From Acanthochromis polyacanthus (lineage: Eukaryota; Chordata; Actinopteri; Pomacentridae), in assembly GCF_021347895.1 (NCBI RefSeq), contig NC_067116.1, positions 31,755,639 to 31,819,638 of the forward strand: DNA of 64,000 nt, written 5' to 3'. Below the pieces are notes generated by a model. The model did no database searches and was not told the origin of the DNA. It saw nothing but the letters and a program-made list of their open reading frames with translations. Shown one piece after another: positions 24,501-37,500 of the stretch. Both the position numbers and the translations under genes were made by a program. Each line of letters begins with the position of its first letter. Positions within the stretch are counted from its first letter, which is position 1.

Positions 24501-27500
24501 TTCATCCTCTGAGTTCATGAGATGTGGTAGAAATTCAAGGCTCTCAATTTACAGTGTCTATGTGGTAATAAAAGACTGAAAGCTAAACAGGGCTTCAACC
24601 TTAGTTTTTCTAAATAGACGAGCCTTTTTTTGTTTCAGCATTACACATTGTGCTGACTTCCATAGCTGTGTGACTGAATACTGTTGACTAGACTGTGACC
24701 AGAGTTGATGTAATTCTCTTTCCTTCTTCCTCTGTGAACAGGAATTGATCCTGAGACAAAGATTCCAATTTCCCTCAACAACACTCTTCCACGGCCTGAC
24801 TGTAAGTAATCTTAACTCCATGTTCCTCTGCACACTGTTTGTCAAAGACAGAGATGAGTAGTGATGGAAGAAATACGCAGATCGTTTACTGAAGTATGAG
24901 TACTAATATTACATTGTACAAAAAATGTTACTTAACCCTGTTAACCCCAAGCAGTTTTGGAGCATTGTTTGCTCCCGTTGCATTTCTCCTCCCTTTAGAC
25001 TCATGTTTCACTGCTATATAAAGCCCTGCACCTCTATGGAAACAGCATAGCCATGACTAGACACAGAGAAACCTCAAAAATGTCTTTTGTGTGGTGTGAC
25101 ACCGTTACAGTCCCATGAATCATAAAAAAGGAAGAAAAAGAAAAAAATAAGTTCAATGTATGTTTCATGAAAACTGAAAAAAATGGCAAAAATATGTATA
25201 ATATTATTATAATACCTCGACTGTTATCAATACTGGAAAACACTATAGACATTTTACCACTAATATTTTTGATTCCTTTCTGTACTTGTTTCCTCTCTGC
25301 TCTGTGTAAAAACAACCTGCAATTCAGCCTGAAAATCTTGAAATTTTTGTCACTTGAGTCACTCATGGTTCTGGGTTGTGCTGGGGAACATAGTATTTTT
25401 TGTTCTTTACAGTATCTGATGTAAATGGACTTTTTTAAAGAGGTGTTTTAATGAAATATTACAAATTCATTTGTGGATTTAGTTCTGATGGAACAGCATG
25501 TCAAAGATGAGTAGTTTAGGGACCATCAGAAAACGGAAAATCTGACAATCGTTTCTTTTTTTTTTTTTTTAGTTTGTTTGCTAAATGGTGTAAATGCAAG
25601 TCATTTTTTTTCTCCAAAACTTGGCAGCAGGGTTCCAGAGGGTTGAAATAAAAGCACATCAATATCATCAAGGCTTTAAAAGTGATGGGAAATATTTATA
25701 TATTATAGTATATTTTATCATTAGACCAACAATAATTATGCATCAGTGTAATAGAAGGATTCACTGTTGTAATAACTTTAATCGACTGCCTCTCAAATAA
25801 TTGGAATCGAGAATTGTTAGGAACTAGAATCGATAAGTAGAATTAATTTTGTTAAAACACAAACAATACCCACTGTTGGCTCCATGTATCGTGTATCCCG
25901 GTTGGCATCGGCTTTATAAGACTGTCTGTAAAGTCTGTCTCTAAGGCTCACCATTATAGTCAAACTTTCCATAGCCAAAGCGAAATATTTCAAAGCCCAA
26001 AGAGAAGGATTCATTCTGGTATTCAAGAGCTCTCTGTCAGCCGCCCACCCCTCGGAGTGGTCGTCCTCATCTAGCAGGATTTATTCAGACCCTTTGTGAG
26101 CCCACTGCTCCAGTAACAAAGTACCATTAGTGGGTTGTGTCCCTTCTGCTTGGGTAAGCCCGAGGAACCTGGGGCCCTCTGAGGCTTTTAGAGAGGTGAT
26201 GAGAAAAGCTCTCAGACACTGAATCCTGGACTCAGTCACTACTATTCCCAGCCTCCATTACCTCTAAGTGGAGCCTGAGGTGCACTTATAGTTTCTCCTC
26301 CACACTCCCCCCTCTCTCACTCACGCCTTTATCCTTACCTCATATTTCTGCTCTGCTTCTTACTTAATATCAAACACTGCTGAAGCTTCCGTGATGAGGA
26401 TTTTATTTTTGTGTGTTTTTATTTCAATTTTTCTAAGTTGCTTTGTCTGATTGTCTGCATGTGTCTTGTTTCTATCAGTAGATGGTGTGACCACCCCCAC
26501 TACCTCCACCCAGGTGTTCTATATAAGCGTCAGCGTCTGCTGCATTGTCATCTTTCTCGTGGCCATCATCCTGGCCATCCTGCACCTGCACAGCATGAAG
26601 AGAGTGGAGATGGAGGACAGGTTTGGCTCTTTTGCTTCTCCTGCTTCCAGAGAAATCAGTCTTTGTTGTTTATCAGCTGAGAAAGTACAGTTACTACAGT
26701 GAAGTTGGTGATTTGCAGTCCTGTGTCTGTCCCCTGTGAAGGCTAAGATAGTATTTCTGCTGAATGCTGCTGTTGAACAAAAACAGGTCATCTCCATAGT
26801 GAGGATTATATCAAGCTGATACTTTCACTTGAGCTTTCCTCCTGCTCGCTGCCTGTAATCTCTTCTGTGGATTGATGCACCAAGCTACAGAGGTTATCAG
26901 ATGTCAGTGTGAAATTAGATCAGCACCTCACTGCTTTGCTATTGATTTGGGGAGGTTAGTCATTGGAACAGTTACAATTTTAAATGACTCAAGGACCGTT
27001 TGGCTGTCGAGCTGCACTGTGGTCAGTGGTTAGCACCGTCACCTTGCAGCTAGAACATCCCTGGTTCATGTCTTGGCGTGGGCCTGGGATCTTTCTGCAT
27101 GGAGTTTCCATTTTGTCCCTGAGCAGCGTGGGTCTTCTCTGGATACTCCTCCCACAGTCCAAAAACCTGCTGAGGTTAACTGGTGATTTGAAGTTACCCG
27201 TAGGTGTGAAAGTGAGTGCGCTTGTTCGTCTGTGTATATAGCCCTGTGATAGCCCTGTGATAGCCCTGTGTCCTCTGCCTTCGTCCTAAGTCATCTGGGA
27301 TCAGCTGCAGCCCCCCCGCAATCCTAATGAGGATTAAGCGGTGTGTAGATAATGGATGGATGAGTGTTTGCCTGTCAAATACAGTCATTTAATTTTTTTT
27401 GGAATGTGATATTTTTACTACGTAAAGTTTCTGTTGTGTTGTTTAAAAATGTGTCAAAATTTCAAAAAAAGTTTGCTTTGGTCTGTCAGCTTGAGAACAC

Positions 27501-30500
27501 TTACTTTAAAATCACTTTGGTTTCTGATTAGCATGAACTGTGCTGTACCAGGGGAGATCTGTAGATGTTTCCATATGCTCTAGTAGCAGTGTTTCTGAAC
27601 TGTTGATTTACATAGAGGCCTATACATATACCTGTAGAGATGCCTACAAGTCCTGTTCTCCCGATATAAGAGCACATGCTTGTTTGGTACAGCCTTCTCA
27701 AAAATTGCATTGTTAGTTTGATATATTTTTCAGTGAAAAAAGGCTTAAATTGTTGAAGGTAACGTAAGTGAGGAGAAGAATGCTACTTGAAGAGGAAAAC
27801 ACAAAAAATGGTTCTTTTTTGTCTATTTCATGTTTAAGCAATCAGTTTTAAGGTCTGTAGCAGTTTAATCAACAACCTATTTACACAGTAGCAAGACCTT
27901 CCTTCATAATCACTGGAAACTAGACAGTAACTGAAACATTCATACAGCAAGGTTTGTATTAAACAAAAAGCTGCTGCAGAAATAACCGTTCTGTATTGTT
28001 TCTTTCTGTGTGTTTCAGTGTGAGTGACAGTGGAAGCTCGCAGGGTTTGTCTCAGCCGTCCACTCAGACCACACAGTACCTGAGAGCCGACACTCCAAAC
28101 AACGCAGCACCAGTCACCAGTGAGACATTTTACTTTCTCTCTCTCCACCGTAACACCAACCAAACACTCACTTCAAGTTTTATTTTGAAAAAATGTTCGT
28201 AGCAGATGAGTGCTAAAAGTCCATGCAGTGAATCATTGTGTCTTTTTTCTTTTCTTGCACTGGCATCTGCACATGTGCATGCTTTTCCAAATGCAATAAT
28301 TGACTGGGAATGACCTTATTAGCTTAACTGGTATCATAAGATAGCAAACACAGCTCCTGCAGTGATGTTCTGTTTCTTTTTGTCGCTTCCACCCTTGTGA
28401 CCTATTAACTGTGCGGGCGATGTGTAAATGTCATCGCCATGTGCTTTGCGTCAGGCAGTAAGAGAGGTAAAAGCGGTCCATTATTGTGGAGCTGTGAGGG
28501 AGTGAACAACTCTAAATTGATGTAAATATAGAGCACGGTGGGAAAAGGGCCGATACACAGTATCAAGGTTATAGTGAGTGCTAAAGCCTTAGATCTTGGC
28601 TACATTAGACCTGCATTAGAGTATTAGAACTTACTTTTGCCAGTTTGTCTTTTAGCAGTTCGTCACTTAAACAGTAAGTGAATCTTAACTTGAACATTTT
28701 TCCTTCAGTAGAGCTCTTTGTTCGTTGTTGTCATCAGGTTGGACTGTTATTACTCACCCAGGCCTTACATCTCTTCGACACCAATTGTAGTTATGGGTAA
28801 ATCTGTCCTGTATTAGTGGAAAGTGGAAATAATTTGACACGATTTAGCCTTCTAATCACAGTGACAGTGCAGTGGAAGGCCATCAAAGGAGATTAAGGAT
28901 TGCAAATAAAACAGTCACCACAACAGTCACCAGAAAATACTGTTAATTTTTCAACAAATATTTTTTATTTGCTTTTTTTTCTTGCTGTTTTCTTGCTCTC
29001 TACTAATTCATTCAACCTTTTTCTGTACTTGAACATAATATACTGTTTTTGTGTTGTACACCAGCAGTCCCCAACCTTTCTTGCGCCACGGACCGGTTTA
29101 ATGTCAGACAATATATTCACGGACCGGCTTCTATGGTGTGGCAGATAAATACAACAATATAAAATGATACCACCGGCTAGGGTGACCATGCGTCCTCCTT
29201 TGCCCGGACATGTCCTCTTTTGAGACACTGTCCGGCCTGTTCAGTCGGTGTTTATAAAGTCCTTCAAATGTCCGGGTTTTTGATCTTGCCTAGCTTGAGC
29301 GCGTCACAGACCAGTGTATTTATCATTCACATTGAATGGTTCCTTTGGAAACACGCTCTGAGAGGCGGAGTTTGAGCCGAACCTCGGAACGTGTATTTAT
29401 TCATTCACAAATCAGTACAGAGAAAAAAAAACCCGCCAAAAAAACGTTTTTTTTTGCGCGAGCTCTCGCACGATTTCGGAACAAGATTTGCTTTCTAGCA
29501 TCCTGAGATTTGGATACAGACCACATCAAAGAGCGATCGCCAGGTAATGTGGAGGTTTTCGTTCACTTCTCATCTCTAGTATGTTGTGGGACACTCGTTG
29601 AGACTATCTGAGCTGGTCAGTGTGGGGAAAAAAAGCACGTTAGGGCGGACTTTGACGCGGGGGGGCAAGTTGCCCCATACTTTTCGCTAGCTGAGCTGCT
29701 AAGCTGCCTGACTGGCTAAATACTGGAGCTATGTCGAAAATTCATTTCTCCATCACTCACATGTATGAAATTACATACAGAAACAGACCCCAGGTTGAAA
29801 AAAACCGAAATTCCCCTTTAACATAAACATTGCATTTCCCTACTATAGAAATCTGATTGACCATTTCATTTAGGTGCATTTTATGTTCGAATTTGAGCTT
29901 TTTGAGTGAATTTAGCAACTACATGAACAAAATTGTAACAGTTGTTTTGCTTTCTCTGGTGGTGCATCTTCCAGAGTAGCTTCCATGTGTTTACTGTTCA
30001 GGTGCTTATGTTTTGTGCTGTGCTGCTTTGGTCGGCCATCCAAACTGCACAGTGTACAAACCATCTTTTTTTGTGACAATCTGATGCTCCGTTATACTTT
30101 AGAAGCCTTGGATCTCTGAAAACTTTTACACTCAGTAGCAGTTTCCATTGCAGAAAGTGTAGCACTGACTGAAACAACTCTGAAATGTAACTTTTTTTTA
30201 AAAAAAACAAACTGTAAACCTGAAGCATTTTGGGGGGATGCCAGTTTTTTTTTTTTTACTTTAACTGTTGATGCCAGTTTCATCCTGCATCTCCACCAAG
30301 TGAGTGCTCATTTAAATAAAAATTCACAATCAAAATTAATTTAGTGTCCAGCAATTTAAAAGGAGGACACATTCTGGTCTAACAATAATTCCTACTGTTC
30401 TTAGAAAGAAAGATTTTTGCTCTTTTTGCTTGTTTGACCAATTTTCACATTTTCAGAAAACTTTGTTGAGATCTTCATGTCAGCAGCATACAATGCAAAG

Positions 30501-33500
30501 TAATCCATGGGCCTTAATCAGATGGTGATTTGTCAACATGTTTGGTCGCTGTTCATATTACATATGGACTGATATATCTGCCAGGATGGAAAGTTGCATC
30601 AAATACAATAACTTAAATGCTCTTTCAGTTCATATCTTTGTGTTGTTTTGAAACCCATTGGAAAACCACAGCAGCTGCTTTTCTGTCTTTATTGCCAGTG
30701 TATGATCCATCATCGCCCTCTTGTGGATTAAACCCACACCTCACCCTGTGTGCATTTTGTTTGACCCACTTGGCTTTTCCTAATGTCTGACACTCTGCTG
30801 AATGTTATTTTTTTGTACCACCATCCACTCTCTTTTTTTTACCCAACTCCTCATTGGCAAGTTTACCCAACTTGCAAGCATGCCTGCTGTGATGGATGTT
30901 CAGTGTATGAGCTGTGAAGTCACAGCGAGAGTTGTATACATCCATTCATCCATTCAGGTCATGTTGTAATTTGTGTGAGCTATCCATTAAACCACTTCTT
31001 TCTCCCTTTCTCCCACCCTCCACTCCCCCACTTTCTCCTCTTGCCATCAGACAATCACCCTGGTTCTGCACCCATTCTCCAGCTTGCTGCCTCCTCCTTC
31101 CAAAACCCCGGTGCTCCCCCCAATGAAACCAAAAGTAAGTTCCAGTGAAGCTTGGAGAGACAAGTTCAATCTCAGTAATAATATTTTGTTATCACGCTTT
31201 AACCATATTTTGATCCCAGTTTTCTGAACTTTAGACTGCTTGAAAAGGCACTGTATGTGGTCGCAGCTATCTACCCTGATGTCCTGCTTGTCGTTAGGGA
31301 ACCTGATAGAAATTCATTCTTTTAAAGGCTTCCCTTCCTCCTGGTGGCTGATTCAAGCCTCAGATCCTGGTCCAATGCGTCTCATCTGCTTTGTACTAAC
31401 ATTCTTTTTGTCTTTTGTTTGACAAGTTACACGAGTGCTTCTGTAGGTGTTTGGAATTTAGCAGAATTGTCACTGAAAGTACCTATTTAATTACAATTAT
31501 TTTTCAATATTCAACTATTTTGACTGAGTTATTTTTAAGAGAAAAATGCTGAACATTCTCTGGTCCCATTTTCTGTACTGTATTTCTCTGCTGTAGAACT
31601 TTGTAAATTAAGTTTAGTTTGGGTTTGACACAGAACCATTTGTTTAAATATCACAAACATGTGAAATAGACATATTTGTCTTTTTCTGTCATTATAGAGT
31701 CTAACGAATGAATTGGTGAATCCTAAACATACTTGACAGTGAATCAATAATATAAATGCTCATTAGTGATTGAAGCCTGACCGAAAACAATCCTAGAGGA
31801 AGATGCACTGTCTTTTAGATGTGTGTAACTTCAGATGTAAAATTATCTTTGTTTATGCAGTTTGATCATATCGTTTACTTCAAAAAAAGGTTGATGAATG
31901 ATAACAAGTAGTCATTAAGATATTCTATTAAATACCTGCAAACACCTGCAGTATTATTTCGTTCATTGGTTTATCTGAACTCAAACTGAGTAAGTGAACA
32001 TTAAAAACACCAGGGACTTGATTCACTCAGAAGTCGAACATCCGTATTACAGCTACCATTATTTATGTATTACGTACTTATTGTAAGCAGATTTGAGTCT
32101 GCAAAGTGCTTTATGAATTACAAATTACGGTCTACTTCAGTCTGTGGGTGAGCTCCTAATAGCTGGAAGAAAAGAAAAACCTGTTGTCCTCTGTAGTCTG
32201 GATTTGGGACACAGCACTAGATAGTTTTTGGATCATTGTTTCTTGCTGTTGCATTTACCTGAAGAAGCTTCTGCATGAGGAGCTTTCAGTTCATGTTTTC
32301 AAGCAGAAATGGGCTGTTACTGACACAACAGAAAAAAGATCAGTTATGAACATTTTTGCACCCTAGTTTTCTTTTATGTTGCGACCTGATCGTAGTATTT
32401 GTTGTCGTGTTTTTAATTGCTATATCCTTGTCCTTTGCTGCATCTCAAAGTTCATTATTTGCTTGTCTTCCTTTTAGTACACTGTTAAAAATTAGTAGTG
32501 CTCATATTTTGATCTCTAGGGGGCAGCATTGATATGCATTGTGTTGTAATTTTTCTGCACTGTTTTCATGTAGAAGCAATGATTTAGGGATATTTTGTGT
32601 CATTTATTGTGTTTTTTAAGTATCATCTTGAGATTAAAGCTTCAACCTGACCTCTATGTCTTCTCATATATAACTCACATTTTATGGCACACTATCAGAC
32701 ACAGTTCAAATGTGCAAAAAGAAGCTGTTGTCTCCTAGAGGAAAATTGAGTGTCTTTGGATGCAACTTTATCAGTGAGTTTTCTGTTGTTTCTATCCATC
32801 ATCGGGTTTGTCTAAGCAGCTGCACACAGTTCAGCCTGGCAGTCGTCCCCGCTAGCTGCAGATGTAGGAGGTTTTGATGAGTTATTTCTTGTTACTGACA
32901 TGTTATGCACACATGGAGTATGCTGATAAAAAGAGGTTGTGTTTACAATGTATATCTGTGTGCAGACACTGTGGGGAACTTTGTTTGTTTTTTGTATCCA
33001 GACTTGCTCCTGCTGCAGTAAACCAGCAGCCAATCACAGTGTGTACATAGGGAGGTTATGTAATAGACGTGCTGTAATACAGGACTTTGCATGAAGTTGC
33101 ATTGATGCAACATGTGTAGGGTACTATACATGTCATGTTGAGTGTGTTTCTTGTAATTTGCTGGATTTTTTAAAATTCAAATGATGATTCCTCTTGCTTT
33201 AGAGCAAACTTTTCCCTTGAATTTCAAAAATTACTTTGTCAAAAGCCATTCAAAGTAAAAGCCCTCAGGTAGTTTTCGAGAGATAATCCAGGTTAAAAGA
33301 CCTGTCAATCAGTTTCAACAAGTTTTGCTTACATTTGGATCAGGTGTGCTTTTAATGTGAGTCTGTATTTTTCTGTCCTCACAGGTTACCCATCTCTCCG
33401 TATAGAGAAGAACGACCTGAGGAGCGTTACTCTATTGGAGGCCAAAGCTAAAGTGAAAGACATTGCAATCTCAAGGGAGAGAGTCACACTACGAGATGTT

Positions 33501-34510
33501 TTACATGAAGGTATTTGCTTGATTTACAGTTATATTCTTCAGAAGAATGCGATCCCCCGTTTCACCGAAAAGTGGAACAGTAATTCTGAGCAGCTCTTTC
33601 TAAGACCGCAGGTTGTCATGTGGTTCAGTGAACATTTCTTCCCTGTACTTTGCTCAGGAGTCTGATGTTGTTTGAGCAATGTGGTTTTGAATGGTGGAGA
33701 GGTTTTCAGTTGCAGTTATTAACATCATATATCACAAAAAACATGCACAGACATCATGTTAGTAAATGTGTCTTTAACCTAGTATTTGTCAGATTTGTGA
33801 GGATTACTCTCTACAGTTGGTTTAAAAATTTGACATACTTTTCAGCACACTGAAAACTCTATTTACTTTCATGGTTTTATTTGTTGCATGAAACAGAGAA
33901 AGAGAAAATCGAAACAGTAAAATGTGTAGCAACATGAGTCAGAAAACCACACATTTACACCATAAATCTTCTCCAAGTAAAACACTGAGTATGAAGAACA
34001 TGAAATACTCCAAATGCTACCAGAGTAAAGGGGATAATGATATACTCACAGAATGAACAGAGCAATACTGTGCAAATTGTCTTGACAGCAATCCTATAAA
34101 AATGGATTGAAAATGTAAAATAGATCAAAGTTTGACAGGAGACGTAAAACAAAATAACGAGAACATGTTCTGCATTTTAACTCGCATCTATTAAGTATTT
34201 ACAACCTACTGAAAGTATATTACATTTTCAAAACAGAGTTGCAGAGGCATCCTGACAATCTGACAAAATCACAAACTATAGAGGAGAACACCTGCTGGAA
34301 GACCATAGTTTTTAGGGTCCGAGCACTGAACGGTCCTATTGTAATGTATTATTATTATTATTCTGTCTTTGCGTGACGAGGGAAATGCATTTTTGGCGGC
34401 CTTAACTTACCTGAAAAGTTCTGAAACTTTGCACACACATCAGGACTGGTGAAGAATTTGATATTTAATGAGAGTTGCGCATGTGTCTGACAAAATGGCT
34501 CCATCGCAAG

Positions 34511-34586
<76 letters not shown>

Positions 34587-37500
34587 TGAAAAACGTGGTC
34601 ACTACACCAACTGGGAGACGGTTTCATCTACAGCTACACAATTTTGTAGGCATACACAGCACATCAGGACGCACAAATAAGTCAATCATGGCCAAACTGG
34701 AAACCCAACAGGAAGTCAGCCAACTTGAATTACCTGTGATTTGCTGAGATTAATAACTCACTAGTAAGTCCGAGACATGTCAAATTTGGCCCGCATATGC
34801 ACCAATCATACTTGATGAAAAGATATCAAAATGTTGTGCAGAAGTCAAAGAATGTGGCCATGGTGGTGCCCACATGTTCACGTTTTAATATTCAAACAGT
34901 TACTGCGTATATATATTCAGGTTTGTAAGATCGTTATACATCTTTTTCTTTAATGTTTTAGAGCCTCTGATTTATTGACAGCTGTAGTTTGTGATGAACT
35001 GAACCGTCTCATTCTCAGTTCTATCAGTGGATCCACTAAAACTTTTCAGAAACTGATTGCTGAAAAAATATTAAACCTTCACGAGGACACTTCATAAACA
35101 GGGATGGATGGTTTTTATTTTTAAGGCACAGTAACAGTCATAAGAATAGAACAAAGTCGTACTACAGATAATGAAGACAAGACAGTAATTCTGAAGCACA
35201 CAGTCAGCGATCGAGTAAAGCATTAAAAATATTATTTTATGAATATTAACTTTAACTTCTTTTAAGCCCATTTTTTCTATGAACAATAAAAAAAACATAC
35301 ACTATGAGGCCAAACTGTGACCGTTAGAAAAACGTAAAACAACCTTTTGAACCATCAGAGCCAGCGGCAGATTTCTCTGACCGGCCGCTCATAGCCGTCT
35401 AACCTGGAGCCTCACATCTCCAAAACCGTTGGAGTAAATTTTTAATCAGGCTTTATCTGGATAAACTGACCACATATTTGACATTCACATAACTGATGTT
35501 TGCTTTCTGAAGTGTTCGGAAGACTTTATCTATCCTGGATAAGACTAAGCATATTTCCTTGCCTACTGAAAGCAGTGATGTTGCCTATAAGTAGTTTTAT
35601 GCACAATTGTGGTAAGTGAGGAGATGATATGCTTTCATAAAACAAAAGTAGTGTTGTTGAAGCAGTTGTTCAGGTGCTCAGAAAACTTTTTCGTGAAGTC
35701 AGCAACATCATTAAAACAATATATCAATAGAAGTCAAGTGCAGAAAAATGAAGCTAATGTGGAAGTCCCAAAAACTGTATTTCCTCAAATGGCCACTTGA
35801 GGCTGGAACCAAACACAGGTCAATCCCCACTGACCCTCATGTTAAAAAGGTTAACTTTATGGCAGAAATAAACATGTTTACAGCCTAGTACAAAAAGCAG
35901 TTTTTGTCTATATATCTAATTTACCCATTTGTGACAAGTGTGCCATCACTCACACATTTAAATTGTGTTAAAGTTTAAGATTATGCATAATTAAGGGCGT
36001 GATGCTTTGAGCGACCTCTTTGCTAACTTCTGGATCACCACACTGAGCTTAAAAACCGCTGTTTAGGAAACCTTTACAATCTAGTCACCTAGCTAGGAAG
36101 CTTCTTATTTCATACTGGACAAGTGGTGATTTTTGAAAGTATTTTAACTGATTAGGAGCATTAATTGGTTAATCCATCCATCCATTTTCATTTTATTATT
36201 ATTTGTTATTGGTATAAACTGCTGGGGAAGTACCACACATTCTGGCATTATATAATCACAAATAAATCCACTTTTTCCTTTGGCCAATCTACCTCTGAAA
36301 CTGGTATTAAACTGAAGGCTGTGTGGTGCTGGTAAAACAAGATTCCTTGAGCGGTTGTTGCAGCTTGTGAACTATGGTTATTTCAAGATGTGAAACAGCT
36401 ACAAGGAAACTTAGAAATTGTTAAAGCTTTTATCTAATAAGGTAAACACTGCATGAAGCTAAGATAGCGTAGTGAAAGAATAAAACAATTGTAAAGACTA
36501 TTTGTTTCTCATTTTAAATTTTTTATTGGCAACAGTGAGACACAAAACTGTAGTTTATAAGCACCGTCGTTGTTATTTATTGCATAATGCGCCTTTTAAT
36601 TTTAAAAAGTGGTCTGTGAATATGAATGCTGCTTATTTCCTGACACAGTACGAACATGCCTCATCAGATCAGTGTCAGTAAAAACTTACCAAAGAACCTA
36701 AAAAATGCTGAAATTCATTCCCACTGAAGCATATTACATAATGACAGTGATAATTAGATGTTGGAAATTTGTAAATCTTTTTTATTTGGCTTTGTATTAA
36801 AGATATGCACCAGTGTTTGGGCTTCAGTTTGGCTCTGTTAACCTGACCTCGGCTGATGTTGAAGGCGGTGCAGCATCGTCATGGAGTAATGGTACTAAAC
36901 AAGACTGTACTTCACTTTCTGGAGAACTGCCCACACCAGGGTTTAGTGTTGCTGTTTGTATGATGTAATAATTACCCAAGGGTGAATACAACACAATGGA
37001 AAGAAAAGTGTGGGTGTTCTGTTTTTACTGACACTTAACAGCTTTCAGTGGTTTGTAGTCACTGCTTCTGTTTAGATGTAGTGTATGCAGGACTCCGTTT
37101 TCAAATACTCATTTTAACCTGTTTTCACGTAGGACTGTTTACAATACAAAAGTTATAATGGAACCTCTCAGTCTGAAAGAAATATTAAAATATACTGTCT
37201 GTGTCAGTGAGTTGCTTCACCACTTTGCATCCAGACTTAAACATCTGTGTCTGAGATGTTCAGACATTCGTGGTTCCCAAGACGTATTCATATTATTCAT
37301 ATGGTCAGTGTGACTATGTTAGCATTTTTCTTGATGTAGCCTCAAAGATCTGCCAGCATGGACAACCTCTGCATTTCTTTAAGTTTGGTCTTTAGTTGAT
37401 TGTCTACTTTACAACATTTCAAATAACCTGTTGTTAAAACTTCATCATAGCTGTTTCCCACTCCGGTGACATTGCATGACTTTGTCTTGTACAACTAAAG

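Noticed and set aside
33357..33665. Read-through form of ryk exon 9 ending at 33663
   Set aside because: The frame continues past a good gtattt donor, and the following codons do not match kinase sequence, while exon 10 joins in phase.
36170..36200. Possible third SINE at atccatccatccatt
   Set aside because: Only the short tail-like repeat is present; no SINE core on either strand nearby.
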